64,000 nt of DNA from Micromonospora sp. FIMYZ51 (GTDB lineage Bacteria; Actinomycetota; Actinomycetes; Mycobacteriales; Micromonosporaceae), in contig NZ_CP134706.1 of assembly GCF_038246755.1 (NCBI RefSeq), positions 3,472,001-3,536,000 on the forward strand, written 5' to 3'. The position numbers and the translations under genes are program-made. Each line of letters begins with the position of its first letter. Position 1 is the first letter of the stretch. Shown here piece by piece: positions 1 to 8,282 of the stretch. The notes below the pieces were generated by a model. It worked only from the letters and a program-made list of their open reading frames with translations. It had not been told where the DNA came from and did no database searches.

Positions 1-159
1 GCTCGGGTCGAAGACCGTGACGTTGGGCCCGAAGTCAGGGTTTGTCGGTCGCGGCGGACCGGCGCTGACCGGGGTGTGCGTGGCGACGGCGGTGGTGGTC
101 AGCACCAGGCCCAGGGCCAGTGCCCGGCCGAGCCGCCGCTGCGGTGGTGAGGTCGGCAT
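1..159 (-). CDS. Secreted protein, N-terminal fragment (cut by window edge)
   Basis: Only the first 53 codons lie in the window. They start with ATG behind GGGAAGGA and encode a Sec-type signal peptide: an Arg-containing n-region (PPQRRLGRALALG), a hydrophobic core with Val/Leu/Thr, and a likely cleavage around PVSA-GPP. The mature start (NPDFGPNVTVFDPS) resembles the beginning of large actinomycete exoproteins with beta-helix or sugar-binding modules, but that is only a memory-based impression. A LacI-type palindrome lies 67 bases upstream of the start, which would fit a carbohydrate-controlled exoenzyme. The catalytic part is outside the window, so no function is assigned. Confidence 0.7.
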   Translation of the reverse strand, partial: MPTSPPQRRLGRALALGLVLTTTAVATHTPVSAGPPRPTNPDFGPNVTVFDPS

Positions 160-225
160 ACGTTCGTCCTTCCCGTCGGGCACGGCCGCGTTCTCCGCCC
201 CGACGCTGTGGTGGACCAGTCGGCG

Positions 226-239
226 TGAGAGCGCTCTCT
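226..239. promoter_or_regulatory. LacI-type operator palindrome
   Basis: TGAGAGCGCTCTCT contains the perfect 12-bp palindrome GAGAGCGCTCTC (227-238). It closely resembles the TGGGAGCGCTCCCA class of sites bound by CebR-like LacI repressors in actinomycetes. It lies 67-80 bases upstream of the start of the secreted protein at the left edge. The function is inferred from shape and position. Confidence 0.6.
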
Positions 240-385
240 CGCCGAGATGTTTCTACCCCGTAACGCCGCCGCGCGCCATGCTCGCGGGCGAATCGGATGA
301 CGCCGGCACCCGTTGCGGCGAGATGGCGCTGTCCGCCTTGGACGGATGGCGCCACTTCGCCGCAACGGTGTCGATCAACCGACGG

Positions 386-2062
386 TCAACGGCTGGCGGG
401 AGCCGCTGCGCCGCCCCGCGGCCCACTGTCGGGCTGTCCGCTGTCGGTTCGTCCACTGTCGTTTTGTCGGCTGTCGTTTCGTCGGCTGTCGTTTCGTCGG
501 CTGTCGGGCCCTGCGCTGTCGCTTTGTCGGCTGTCGGGCCCTGCGTTGTCGCTTTGTCGGCTGTCGGGCCCTGCGTTGTCGCTTTGTCGGCTGTGGGGCC
601 CTGCGCTGTCGGTTCGTCCGCTGGCGCGTCGTCGCGCGAATGCGCCGAGGGCGACGTCGAGGACGAGGAAGCCGAGCAGGGTGACGCCGAGCCACGGCAG
701 GGCCCAGCCGACCGCGGCGACCACCGGCCCACCGGCCAGCAGCGCCCACCAGGGCAGCCCGCGCAAGGCGCCCCGGGCAGGCGGGGCGCCGACGGGCGCG
801 CGACGGTCGCCACGGGTCGGACGACGCTGCCACCACATGCGGTAGCCCCAGACGATGACGCAGAGCAGGCCAATGGCGAGCGCGGCGAGCAGGATCTGGT
901 TGGCCGTACCGAAGAGCACCCCCATGTGAGCCTGCACGCCGAGCGCGCTGAGCTTGGCGAGTACCGGCCAGTCGGCGAAGTCGTTGCGGGCGGTCACCGT
1001 ACCGGTCTCGGGGTCGACGGCGGCCTGGTCCAACCGGATCGGCCAGGTGTTGTCGGTCTGCGCGACCGCCCAGGCCTCGCCGGGCTCGCCAGGGCTGATC
1101 TCCACGGGCCCGGACAGGCCGGCGTCGCGGGCCACCGCCAGGACCCGGTCGAAGGTGGCCGGGTCGGCCGCCCCCGACGACGGCGCGCCGCCGTGCTGGT
1201 GCTCGCCACCGCCGTCGGCCGGCGCACCGATCAGGCTGGTGGTGAGCGCCGGCCGCCGGGCGTCGAGCGCGTCCAGCCCGGCGGCGAAGTTCCCACCGGC
1301 GAAGCGGGACCAGGTCAGGCCGGTCGCGGAGAGGATGAGCAGCCCCACGGCGAGCCAGACGCCGGTGGTGGCGTGCCACCCCCGGGTACGCCGGACGCCC
1401 TTGCCGGCCGTCAGATCCGGCACCAACAGGTGCGTTACCCGGCCGCGTCCGGTACGCCGCCGACGCCACCACAGGATGATGCCGCCGAGCGCCAGGACCC
1501 AGAGCCAGCTGGCGGCGATCTCCGAGTAGTGCCGCCCGAGGTCACCCAGATGCAGATTACGGTGCAGATCGTCGAGCCAGGTGGTGGCGGGGGTGGAGCC
1601 GAACCAGGTGGTGAGCTGTCCGCGTACCTCGCCGCTGTACGGGTCGACGTAGACGGTGTGCTGCTTGTCGCCCAACTCCGGCAGCGCGAACACCACCTTC
1701 GTGGTCTGCTCACCAGCGCCGGGCGCCACCGCCACGAGGGTGCCGTCCGGATGGGCCGCCCGGGCTGCGGTGACCTGCTCGGCCAACGGTCGGGGCTGGT
1801 CGCCGACGCTGGCCACGGTGAGTTGGTCGCCGTACCGGATCTGGTCGACCTGTGGCGTGACGGTGTATGCCAGGCCGGTAAGCGCGGCCACCACCAGGAA
1901 CGGGGCGACCAGGATGCCGGCGTAGAAGTGCAGGCGCAGCAGCAGCGCCGCCAGCGGCGCGACACGTCGTTGGGTGCGGGTCGAAGGTGTCTGGGCGGCT
2001 GAGGTTTGGCTGCCGGAGGAGGAATCCGGCGTCGAGGAACCGGAGACTTCAGTCAGAGACAT
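386..2062 (-). CDS. PepSY-associated membrane protein with repetitive tail
   Basis: This 558-aa protein of the PepSY-TM (COG3182) type has an N-terminal membrane helix (about 38-65, with LLLRLHFYAGI), a first PepSY-like extracytoplasmic region with a VYVDPYSGEVRG motif typical of PepSY domains, further helices (LALGGIILWW, GVWLAVGLLIL, ILLAALAIGLL) and a second PepSY stretch (VDPETGTVTARNDF). Such proteins are often linked to metal or redox handling, but no partner lies here. The start MSLTEVSG was chosen because the upstream codons of the open frame are Arg-rich and unlike the family. The last about 80 residues are hydrophilic and repetitive (DSRQSDNAGP units), encoded by a 15/30-bp minisatellite, and are probably disordered. 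Confidence 0.85.
   Translation of the reverse strand: MSLTEVSGSSTPDSSSGSQTSAAQTPSTRTQRRVAPLAALLLRLHFYAGILVAPFLVVAALTGLAYTVTPQVDQIRYGDQLTVASVGDQPRPLAEQVTAARAAHPDGTLVAVAPGAGEQTTKVVFALPELGDKQHTVYVDPYSGEVRGQLTTWFGSTPATTWLDDLHRNLHLGDLGRHYSEIAASWLWVLALGGIILWWRRRRTGRGRVTHLLVPDLTAGKGVRRTRGWHATTGVWLAVGLLILSATGLTWSRFAGGNFAAGLDALDARRPALTTSLIGAPADGGGEHQHGGAPSSGAADPATFDRVLAVARDAGLSGPVEISPGEPGEAWAVAQTDNTWPIRLDQAAVDPETGTVTARNDFADWPVLAKLSALGVQAHMGVLFGTANQILLAALAIGLLCVIVWGYRMWWQRRPTRGDRRAPVGAPPARGALRGLPWWALLAGGPVVAAVGWALPWLGVTLLGFLVLDVALGAFARRRASGRTDSAGPHSRQSDNAGPDSRQSDNAGPDSRQSDSAGPDSRRNDSRRNDSRQNDSGRTDSGQPDSGPRGGAAAPASR
439..618. repeat. Coding minisatellite, 15-bp units (12 copies)
   Basis: 180 bases form twelve 15-bp units. 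Units 1-4 (439-498) are variants of GGCTGTCGTTTCGTC. The next 120 bases (499-618) are four 30-bp higher-order copies that alternate GGCTGTCGGGCCCTG-like and CGCTGTCGCTTTGTC-like units. The period keeps the frame of the PepSY protein and encodes five-residue units rich in Asp, Ser, Arg, Gln and Asn. Copy number changes would lengthen or shorten the tail without frameshift. Confidence 0.9.
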
Positions 2063-2445
2063 CCATTTTTCCGATCGAACTAGTGGGTAATCCTGCGACC
2101 TGGCCCGTGCCCTTCGGGTCAGTGTTTGCTGCCGTCGCCCGGATGCCCGCCGCTCGAGCATCTAGTCGGACGGCGGGCCACTCCGGTTCCCGCCGTCCTC
2201 CTCGCCCGCGTCCCTTCCGTGCCCGGTCCTCCCGCGCCCGCCCTCGCTCCGCCTCGCTTCTGCGCCCGGTCCTCGCTTCGCGTCGCTTCCGCGTCCGCCC
2301 GCGTCGCGTCTGCCGGGTCCGCGTTGCTTCCGCGTCCGCCCGCGTCGCGTCTGCCGGGTCCGCGTTGCTTCCGCGTCCGCCCTCGCTTCGCTTCGCCGGT
2401 CCGCGTGGCTCGCCGCCGGCTGCGTTCTGCCGGCTGCTGTGCGGC
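2063..2445. repeat. 383-bp gene-free stretch with 41-bp tandem repeat
   Basis: No convincing gene is seen between the PepSY and SRPBCC genes. The stretch is a C/T-rich, GCGTC/CCGCC low-complexity sequence. It contains a perfect 41-bp direct repeat (2300-2340 and 2341-2381, beginning CGCGTCGCGTCTGCCGGGTC) preceded by a partial copy from about 2275. Open frames crossing it on both strands are Arg/Ala/Pro-rich and look like by-products of composition. The promoter and ribosome site of the PepSY gene must lie at its left end. Confidence 0.75.
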
Positions 2446-2952
2446 TCAGTCTTGCCGGGATGCTCCGGGTCGCGCTTGGCGGGATGGCCCGGGGCGCAGC
2501 GCGGCGTCCAGGCCGTTGAGCCGCAGTACGGTCGCACCGCGCAGATGTGCCAGGTCGTTGCCGCCGTCTCCGGTGTACCGGACGAAGGTCGCCTGTTCCG
2601 TCCAGTCCAGACGGGTTCCGCCCGGTTCCTCGGCGAGCCGGACGGTGGTTAGCGCGGTCCATCGCAACTCGTCGTCGACGATGCTCTCGTAGCCGTACAC
2701 GATCCGGTGCATGCCCGTGATGTCGATGTACCGCGACCGGTACTCCAACCGCTCCGGCGGGCTGTCCAGGCTGGTGAAGGTGCTGCCCGCCGCCTCACCA
2801 CCGCCGACCCGGAAGTCGTGTTCGTACCAGGCGTCGCGGCCTGGCAGTCGGAACCAGCGTTGTCGCAGCGCCGTGTCGGCGAACGCCGCGAAGACCTCCT
2901 CCGGTGGTACGTCGAGGTGTCGCGAGATCGTGAAGGTGTCGTGCAGGACCAT
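2446..2952 (-). CDS. SRPBCC (AHSA1-type) domain protein
   Basis: This 168-aa protein has the AHSA1/START-like layout: an N-terminal strand with DVPPEEVFAAFAD, then a helix and RWFRLPG, a central antiparallel sheet (RLEYRSRYID), and a long C-terminal helix region (GGNDLAHLRG). Such folds bind hydrophobic ligands or act as chaperone-like or cyclase-like proteins; the ligand is unknown. The ATG at 2952 was chosen because GGGAGGAC precedes it. An upstream in-frame extension runs into the 56-bp repeat. It lies downstream of pobA in the same direction, 63 bases away, separated by the repeat element, so co-transcription is possible. The last 20 residues (SRQARPGASRQD) look like run-on coding. Confidence 0.8.
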   Translation of the reverse strand: MVLHDTFTISRHLDVPPEEVFAAFADTALRQRWFRLPGRDAWYEHDFRVGGGEAAGSTFTSLDSPPERLEYRSRYIDITGMHRIVYGYESIVDDELRWTALTTVRLAEEPGGTRLDWTEQATFVRYTGDGGNDLAHLRGATVLRLNGLDAALRPGPSRQARPGASRQD

Positions 2953-2965
2953 GGCGTCCTCCCGA

Positions 2966-3021
2966 GTTAAGAAGGGACCCTTCCTATACACGAGACGTTA
3001 ATAAGGGGCCCTTCCTTACAC
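2966..3021 (-). repeat. 56-bp dispersed element, copy A
   Basis: Two imperfect units 31 bp apart (GTTAAGAAGGGACCCTTCC and GTTAATAAGGGGCCCTTCC), each holding an 11-bp AAGGGNCCCTT palindrome. The second copy at 55023-55078 has exactly the same length and spacing in inverted orientation. The stop codon of pobA (3016-3018) lies inside this element, between pobA and the SRPBCC gene. Confidence 0.85.
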
Positions 3022-4185
3022 CTCAGGCAGGCCGACGTAGTTTTCGGCGAGGCTGGTGGCGTAGGAGCGGGAGGTGGTGACGTAGCGCAGGGTCGCCGAC
3101 TGGAGCTTCGCCGCGTACGGGTCGTCGGCGTCGAGCTGGTGCAGCATCGAGGTCATCCACCAGGAGAACTGCTGGGCCCGCCAGACCCGGCGCAGTGCGG
3201 TGCGGGAGTAGTCGTCGAGCAGGTCGGTGCTGCCGTCGGCGTACCAGGCGGCGAAGGCGTCGCCGAGCAGGGCGACGTCGGCAAGCGCAAGGTTCATGCC
3301 CTTGGCGCCGGTCGGCGGGACGATGTGCACCGCGTCGCCGGCCAGGTAGAGGCGTTGCCACTGCATCGGCTCGACCACCAGGCTGCGCAGCGGGGTGATC
3401 GACTTTTCCAGGATCGGCCCCTCGTTGAGCGTCCAGTCCGGCACCGTCTCCAACCGGGTCCGCAGCTCGGCCCAGATCCGCTCGTCCGGCCAGTCGGCGA
3501 TGTCCTCGTCGGCCGGCACCTGGAGGTAGAGCCGGGAGATCTGCGGCGAGCGCATGCTGTAGAGCGCGAAACCCCGCTCGTGGTGGGCGTAGATGAGTTC
3601 CTCCACCGCGGGCGGCGCGGCGGCGAGGACGCCAAGCCAAGCGAACGGGTACGTCCGCTCGTAGGTGGTCAGCACGCCCTCGGGCACGGCCGGTCGGCTG
3701 ATCCCGTGGTAGCCGTCGCAGCCGACCACGAAGTCGCAGTGCAGCTCCTCGTCGCGGCCCTGGTGCCGGAAGTGAATCACCGGCGCGTTGTCCAGCCCGG
3801 ACAGCCGGTCGGCCGGTGCCTCGAACAGGATCGTCCCGCCCGCGTCGAGTCGGGCGGCGATCAGGTCCTTGACCACCTCCTGCTGGCCGTACACGGTGAT
3901 CGCCCGGCCGGTCAGCTCGGTCATCGGCACCCGGTGCGACTCGCCGTCGAAGCGCAGCTCGATGCCCTCGTGCCGCATCCCCTCCCGGTCCAGGCGGGTG
4001 CCCAGGCCGGTCTTGCGCAGCAGGTCGACCGAACCCTGTTCGAGCACCCCGGCGCGCAGGCGGTGTTCCACGTACTCCCGGCTGCGGCTCTCCAGCACCA
4101 CCGAGGAGATGCCCTGTCGATGCAGCAGGTGCGACAGCATGAGACCGGCGGGTCCCGCTCCGACGATGCCGACCTGGGTACGCAT
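3016..4185 (-). CDS. pobA: 4-Hydroxybenzoate 3-monooxygenase
   Basis: This 389-aa FAD monooxygenase matches the length of PobA. It shows the N-terminal GAGPAG dinucleotide fold (about 8-13), followed by an acidic end (VLESRS), the middle DG-type motif (VVGCDGYHG) and the C-terminal flavin motif GDAVHIVPPTGAKGMN. It hydroxylates 4-hydroxybenzoate to protocatechuate, the substrate of pcaHG 8 kb away. The start at 4185 follows AGGAG and avoids a His/Pro-rich extension. It sits downstream of an IclR regulator with its own 147-bp leader that carries an IclR-type palindrome. Related aromatic hydroxylases (3-hydroxybenzoate, for example) share the fold, but the neighbouring pca genes favour PobA. 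Confidence 0.92.
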   Translation of the reverse strand: MRTQVGIVGAGPAGLMLSHLLHRQGISSVVLESRSREYVEHRLRAGVLEQGSVDLLRKTGLGTRLDREGMRHEGIELRFDGESHRVPMTELTGRAITVYGQQEVVKDLIAARLDAGGTILFEAPADRLSGLDNAPVIHFRHQGRDEELHCDFVVGCDGYHGISRPAVPEGVLTTYERTYPFAWLGVLAAAPPAVEELIYAHHERGFALYSMRSPQISRLYLQVPADEDIADWPDERIWAELRTRLETVPDWTLNEGPILEKSITPLRSLVVEPMQWQRLYLAGDAVHIVPPTGAKGMNLALADVALLGDAFAAWYADGSTDLLDDYSRTALRRVWRAQQFSWWMTSMLHQLDADDPYAAKLQSATLRYVTTSRSYATSLAENYVGLPEV

Positions 4186-4276
4186 CCGTTCCTCCTGACA
4201 CGCTGAGTGTGGGTGGGGCGACATTGTCGCCCGGGCATCAGCCTGCCCGCTCGTGCCCCGCGCCGCCGCTGCGGCT

Positions 4277-4291
4277 TTCCACTCAGTGGAA
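4277..4291. promoter_or_regulatory. IclR-type operator upstream of pobA
   Basis: TTCCACTCAGTGGAA is a perfect 7-bp inverted repeat around one central base, in the gap between the IclR gene (ends 4333) and the pobA start (4185). Short TTCCA-type palindromes are common IclR-family sites, so local control by the adjacent regulator is the simplest reading. Confidence 0.6.
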
Positions 4292-4332
4292 GACCACCCG
4301 CGAAGGTTGGCGACGACGAAGATCGCGCTCGA

Positions 4333-5154
4333 TCAGGGAACGAGTGGGGTCCCCGCGCCCGGATGCCACTCGTTCGTGGCCCGAGCGTGATCATGTGCCG
4401 TCTCGGCCAACCGGGCGGCGACCCCGTCGGCCGCTGCCCGCAGCGCCGGCACGAGCCGCTGCGGAATGGCGCCGAGGCTGTGCCCGGCGACGCCGATCGC
4501 GGCGACCACGGCCCCGTCGGCGTCGCGGACCGGTACGGCGACCGAGCAGGAGCCGAGGGTCATCTCCTCGTGGGTCCGTGCCCAGCCGCGTTCCCGTACG
4601 GTGGCCAGGTCGCGGGCCAGCCGTCCCGGCTCGGTCACCGTGTACGCCGTGCAGCGCCGCAACGGTCGGCGCAGGTGGGCGGCGAGGACCTCGGGCGGGG
4701 CGAACGCCAGCAGCGCCTTGCCGACGCCGGTGGCGTGCAGCGGCAGCCGGCCGCCGGCCCGGGAGATGGTCGGCACCGACCGGTGCCCGGTGACCTTCTC
4801 CACGTACAGCGCCTCGTCACCGTCCCAGACCGCCAGGTGCACGTTTTCCCGTACGGTGTCGTACAGCTCCTGGAGGTAGGGCAGGGCCACTTCGCGCAGC
4901 CGGGTGTGCAGTGGCGAGAGCAGCCCGGCCTCCCACAGCCGTACGCCGATGGTGTACCTGCCGTCGGCGGCGCGGGCCAACGCCCGGCCGGTCACCAGTT
5001 CGGCGACCAGCCGGTGCGTGGTGGCCAGCGGCAGCCCGCTGCGCCGGGCGATGTCGCTGAGCGTCAGCGCCGGGTGGGCCGCGTCGAACGCGCCCAGCAC
5101 GGCCAACACCCGCGAGGTCACCGATGCACCGGGGGACCGGCTTCCGCCCGCCAC
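4333..5154 (-). CDS. IclR-family regulator (probable pobA/transport control)
   Basis: This 273-aa protein has an N-terminal winged helix (about 10-65; LTLSDIARRSGLPLATTHRL) and a C-terminal IclR effector domain (ALAFAPPEV, SCSVAVPVRDADGAVVAAIGVAG near the end). The GTG start at 5154 follows GGGAG. It is 46 bp downstream of the aldehyde dehydrogenase gene on the same strand and immediately precedes pobA, so it is likely a PobR/PcaR-type sensor of an aromatic acid. It is distinct from the second IclR protein at the end of the pca operon. The effector cannot be read from the sequence. Confidence 0.88.
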   Translation of the reverse strand: MAGGSRSPGASVTSRVLAVLGAFDAAHPALTLSDIARRSGLPLATTHRLVAELVTGRALARAADGRYTIGVRLWEAGLLSPLHTRLREVALPYLQELYDTVRENVHLAVWDGDEALYVEKVTGHRSVPTISRAGGRLPLHATGVGKALLAFAPPEVLAAHLRRPLRRCTAYTVTEPGRLARDLATVRERGWARTHEEMTLGSCSVAVPVRDADGAVVAAIGVAGHSLGAIPQRLVPALRAAADGVAARLAETAHDHARATNEWHPGAGTPLVP

Positions 5155-5200
5155 GGCAGCTCCCTTCTCCGCACCCGGGTACGGGTGGCGAATGCGTCGA

Positions 5201-6661
5201 TCAGAACGGGTAGCGGCTGATGTCGCCCTGCACGGTCAGCCACTGCGTCTCGGTGAACGCTTCGATGTTGGCCGCCGCCCCACCGAAGCGGGAACCGGTG
5301 CCGGACGCGCCGACCCCACCGAAGGGCGCCACCGCCTCGTCGCTGACGGTCTGGTCGTTGATGTGCACGATGCCGCTCGGGATCCGTTCGGCAAGCGCCA
5401 TCGCCTTCGTCACGTCCCGGCTGAGGATGCCCAGCGACAACCCGTACTCGCTGGCGCCGGCCAGCGCGGCGGCCTCGTCCAGGTCGGTGAAGCTGAGCAC
5501 CGGGGCGACCGGGCCGAAGACCTCCTGTGCGTACGCGGGCGTTTGCGGGGTGACCTCGGCGAGCACGGTCGGCCGGTAGAACAGCCCGTCGTACGTGCCA
5601 CCGGCCGCCAGTCGGGCGCCCGCGTCCACGCTCGCCGTGACCAGCGAATGGATCTTGTCGCGCTGCGTCTCGTCGATGATCGGCCCGAGCGCCACCTGCT
5701 CCTTGGCCGGGTCGCCGACCGGCAGGTGGTCGGCCTTGGCGGCCAGTTCGGTCACGTACCGCTCGGCGAGGCTCTCGTGCACCAGGTGCCGGCCGGTGGT
5801 CATGCAGATCTGCCCCTGGTGCAGGAAGGACCCCCAGGCGCCGGCCGAGACGGCGAGGTCCAGGTCGGCGTCGTCGAGCACGACAAGCGCGGAGTTGCCG
5901 CCCAGTTCCAGGTGGGCCCGCTTCAGATGCCGGGCGGCGGCCTCGCCGACCTTGCGGCCGGCCGCGCTCGATCCGGTGAAGCTGATCACCCGGACGTGCG
6001 GGTCGGCGACCAGCGCCTCACCGGTCGCCACCGGACCGGGCAGCACGTGCAGCAGGCCCTCGGGCAGCCCGGCCTCCTCGAAGACCCGGGCGATGGCCAG
6101 CCCGCCGCAGACCGCGGTGCGCAGGTCCGGCTTGAGCACCACCGCGTTACCCAGGGCCAGCGCCGGGGCGACCGAGCGGATCGCCAGGATCAGCGGGGCG
6201 TTGAACGGCGAGATGACCCCCACCACGCCGACCGGCAGCCGGCGGGCCAGGCTCAGCCGGGGCTGGGCGCTCGGGATGATCTCGCCGAGCGGCTGCGAGG
6301 GCAGCGTCGCGGCCTCGTAGCACTCCTGCGCGGCGGTGCTGGTCTCCAGGACGCCCTTCGGCGGGATCGACCCGGACTCGCGGACCACCCAGTCGCCGAC
6401 CTCGGCGGCGTGCTGTTCCCAGAGTGCGCCGGCCCGGCGCAGCACGGCGGCCCGTTCGGAGTAGCTGGTCGCGGCCCAGGCCCGCTGCGCGGCGGCGGCC
6501 CGGGCGCAGGCCCGCGCCACGTCGTCGGCGTCGGCCACGCCGACCAGGCCGATCTCCTCACCGGTGGCGGGCGAGCGGACCGCGGCGGTGCCGCCGGCCG
6601 GCTGGACCCAGCCGTCGCTGTAGAGGGTGCCGTGCCAGGTTCCAGTGTCGAGCAGGGACAT
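5201..6661 (-). CDS. Aromatic aldehyde dehydrogenase (benzaldehyde/vanillin type)
   Basis: This 486-aa NAD(P)-dependent aldehyde dehydrogenase carries the catalytic Glu in LELGGNS, the catalytic Cys in HQGQICMTTGR, the cofactor loop SFTGSSAAGRKVGE and the ending EVFGPVAPVLSF. The QICM context and the length match benzaldehyde/vanillin dehydrogenases rather than betaine or succinate-semialdehyde enzymes. It would oxidise 4-hydroxybenzaldehyde or vanillin to the acid that feeds PobA or a demethylase. The ATG follows GGAGGAA and overlaps the stop of the ABC ATPase gene by one base (TGATG), so the two are coupled. The substrate is inferred from context. Confidence 0.88.
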   Translation of the reverse strand: MSLLDTGTWHGTLYSDGWVQPAGGTAAVRSPATGEEIGLVGVADADDVARACARAAAAQRAWAATSYSERAAVLRRAGALWEQHAAEVGDWVVRESGSIPPKGVLETSTAAQECYEAATLPSQPLGEIIPSAQPRLSLARRLPVGVVGVISPFNAPLILAIRSVAPALALGNAVVLKPDLRTAVCGGLAIARVFEEAGLPEGLLHVLPGPVATGEALVADPHVRVISFTGSSAAGRKVGEAAARHLKRAHLELGGNSALVVLDDADLDLAVSAGAWGSFLHQGQICMTTGRHLVHESLAERYVTELAAKADHLPVGDPAKEQVALGPIIDETQRDKIHSLVTASVDAGARLAAGGTYDGLFYRPTVLAEVTPQTPAYAQEVFGPVAPVLSFTDLDEAAALAGASEYGLSLGILSRDVTKAMALAERIPSGIVHINDQTVSDEAVAPFGGVGASGTGSRFGGAAANIEAFTETQWLTVQGDISRYPF

Positions 6662-7488
6662 CAGGTTCCTCCATTGGTGGTGAGGGGATTCGTGCGGTGG
6701 TACGTCTTGGCCCGCTGGATCTGCGCGAAGATGTGCCGACGAAGTTCGGCGAAGCGGGCCGACGAGCGGGTGGAGAGTTGGTCCCGTTCGGCGGGCAGGT
6801 CGACGGTGACGTCGTCGAGCACCACCGTCGGTGCGGCGGAGAGCACCAGCACCCGCTGGCCGAGATAGACCGCCTCGTCGATGTCGTGGGTGACGAACAG
6901 GGTGGTCACGCCGAGCCGCTGCCACAGCGACCGGACCAGATCCTCCAGGTCCGCCCGGGTCTGCGCGTCGACTGCGGCGAACGGCTCGTCCATCAGCAGG
7001 ATGTGCGGCTCGTACGCGATGGCCCGGGCGATGGCGACGCGCTGCTGCATGCCGCCGGAGAGCTGCCACGGGTACGCGCCGTGCACGTCGCTCAGGCCGA
7101 CCGCGTCAAGTGACTGGTGCAGCAGCTCCAGCCGGCGCGCCCGGGGTAGCTTCTTCTGCTTCAGCGGCAGCTCGACGTTGCCCCGTACGGTCATCCACGG
7201 GAACAGGCTGCGGCCGTACTCCTGGAAGACCACCGCCATCCCCGGCGGTGGCCCGGTGACCGCCGCGCCCTCCAGCACCACCTGCCCGCTGGTCGGGGCG
7301 AGCAGTCCGGCGATGCACTTGAGCAGGGTGGTCTTGCCGGCGCCGGACGGGCCGACCACACAGACCAACTCGCCCTGGCCGACGGTGAAGGTCAGCTCGC
7401 GGATCGCCGTCACGCGGCGGCCGTGTCCCTCGTACACCTTGCGCACGGCGCGCACGTCGAGGATCGTCTCGGGGGCGGTCCCGGTCAT
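6661..7488 (-). CDS. ABC importer ATPase (SsuB/TauB type)
   Basis: This 275-aa nucleotide-binding subunit has Walker A GPSGAGKTT, a Q-loop region (VVFQEYGRSLFPWMTV), signature LSGGMQQRVAIARA, Walker B ILLMDEPFAAVD and the H-loop THDIDEA. The LFPWMTV and THDIDEAVYL stretches are typical of the nitrate/sulfonate/taurine importer branch. The start overlaps the stop of the preceding permease (ATGA). Together with two permeases and the aldehyde dehydrogenase it forms one minus-strand operon facing the pca genes, so the cargo is probably an aromatic acid or aldehyde. Confidence 0.92.
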   Translation of the reverse strand: MTGTAPETILDVRAVRKVYEGHGRRVTAIRELTFTVGQGELVCVVGPSGAGKTTLLKCIAGLLAPTSGQVVLEGAAVTGPPPGMAVVFQEYGRSLFPWMTVRGNVELPLKQKKLPRARRLELLHQSLDAVGLSDVHGAYPWQLSGGMQQRVAIARAIAYEPHILLMDEPFAAVDAQTRADLEDLVRSLWQRLGVTTLFVTHDIDEAVYLGQRVLVLSAAPTVVLDDVTVDLPAERDQLSTRSSARFAELRRHIFAQIQRAKTYHRTNPLTTNGGT

Positions 7489-8282
7489 CGGTCTCCTCCT
7501 CGCTGGGTCTGCCGCAGGCCGAGGTACCAGTTCAGGGCGCGCCGCTCGAAGATCCGCATGGCGGTGGCGAGCAGGAAGCCGAGCAGGCCGAGCAGCAGGA
7601 TCCCGGTCCACATCTCGGTGACGGCGAAGGTCCGCTGGAACTGGATGATGCTGAAACCGAGCCCGTTGCTGGCGGCGAACATCTCGCTGATCACCATGAG
7701 GATGATCCCGATGGAGAGGCCCTGCCGCATGCCGGTGACGATCTGCGGGCTGGCCGATCGGATCACCAGGTGCCACAGCCGGGCGGGGCCGGCGATCCGG
7801 TAGCAGCGCGCCGTGTCGAGCAGGACCGGGTCCACGGCCCGGACGCCCTCGACGGTGTTGAGCAGGATCGGCCAGACGCAGCCGGAGACGATGACCAGGA
7901 CCTTCATGGTGTTGCCGATCCCGGCGAAGAGGATGAGTACCGGCACCAGTACCGGTGGCGGGATCGCCCGGAGGAACTCCAGCACCGGTTCGCAGAATGC
8001 CCGCAGCCGCCGCGAGGAGCCGATGGCCACGCCCGCGCCGACGCCCAGCAGCACGGCGAGGGTGAATCCGCCGAGCAGGCGGAGCAGGCTGGGCAGCACG
8101 TCGGTGCGCAGCCGGCCGGAGTGCAGCCACACGTCGTCGATGCTGGCCAGGATCTCCGACAGCGGCGGCAGGTAGTAGCTGTCGCTGTCGGCGGTGAGCA
8201 CCCACCAGCAGGCGAGCAGCCCGATCGGCAGGGCCAGGGCGGCGACGACGTGCCGCACCGTGCGGCGGAGGCGATCCGTCAT
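7485..8282 (-). CDS. ABC importer permease (SsuC/TauC type), second
   Basis: This 265-aa protein has about six membrane helices (ALALPIGLLACWWVL at the N-terminus; GFTLAVLLGVGAGVAIG; VLVPVLILFAG) and a binding-protein-dependent transport signature region (EFLRAIPPPVLVPV, then DTARCYRIAGPARLWHLVI, the EAA-like loop that contacts the ATPase). It overlaps its neighbours by ATGA on both sides. It pairs with the upstream permease as a heterodimer in the inner membrane. No substrate-binding protein gene accompanies it. Confidence 0.9.
   Translation of the reverse strand: MTDRLRRTVRHVVAALALPIGLLACWWVLTADSDSYYLPPLSEILASIDDVWLHSGRLRTDVLPSLLRLLGGFTLAVLLGVGAGVAIGSSRRLRAFCEPVLEFLRAIPPPVLVPVLILFAGIGNTMKVLVIVSGCVWPILLNTVEGVRAVDPVLLDTARCYRIAGPARLWHLVIRSASPQIVTGMRQGLSIGIILMVISEMFAASNGLGFSIIQFQRTFAVTEMWTGILLLGLLGFLLATAMRIFERRALNWYLGLRQTQRGGDR

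Noticed and set aside
439..618. CRISPR-like array at the left end
   Set aside because: Units of 15/30 bp are contiguous without unique spacers and keep the reading frame.
17..2002. Long plus-strand open frame opposite the PepSY gene
   Set aside because: It has an Arg/Gly/Pro-rich composition typical of the antisense of GC-rich genes, and covers the repeat and membrane helices of the minus-strand gene that has recognisable domains.
2162..2445. Arg/Ala-rich frames across the 41-bp repeat
   Set aside because: They are low complexity, run through repeats and lack any domain or start signal.
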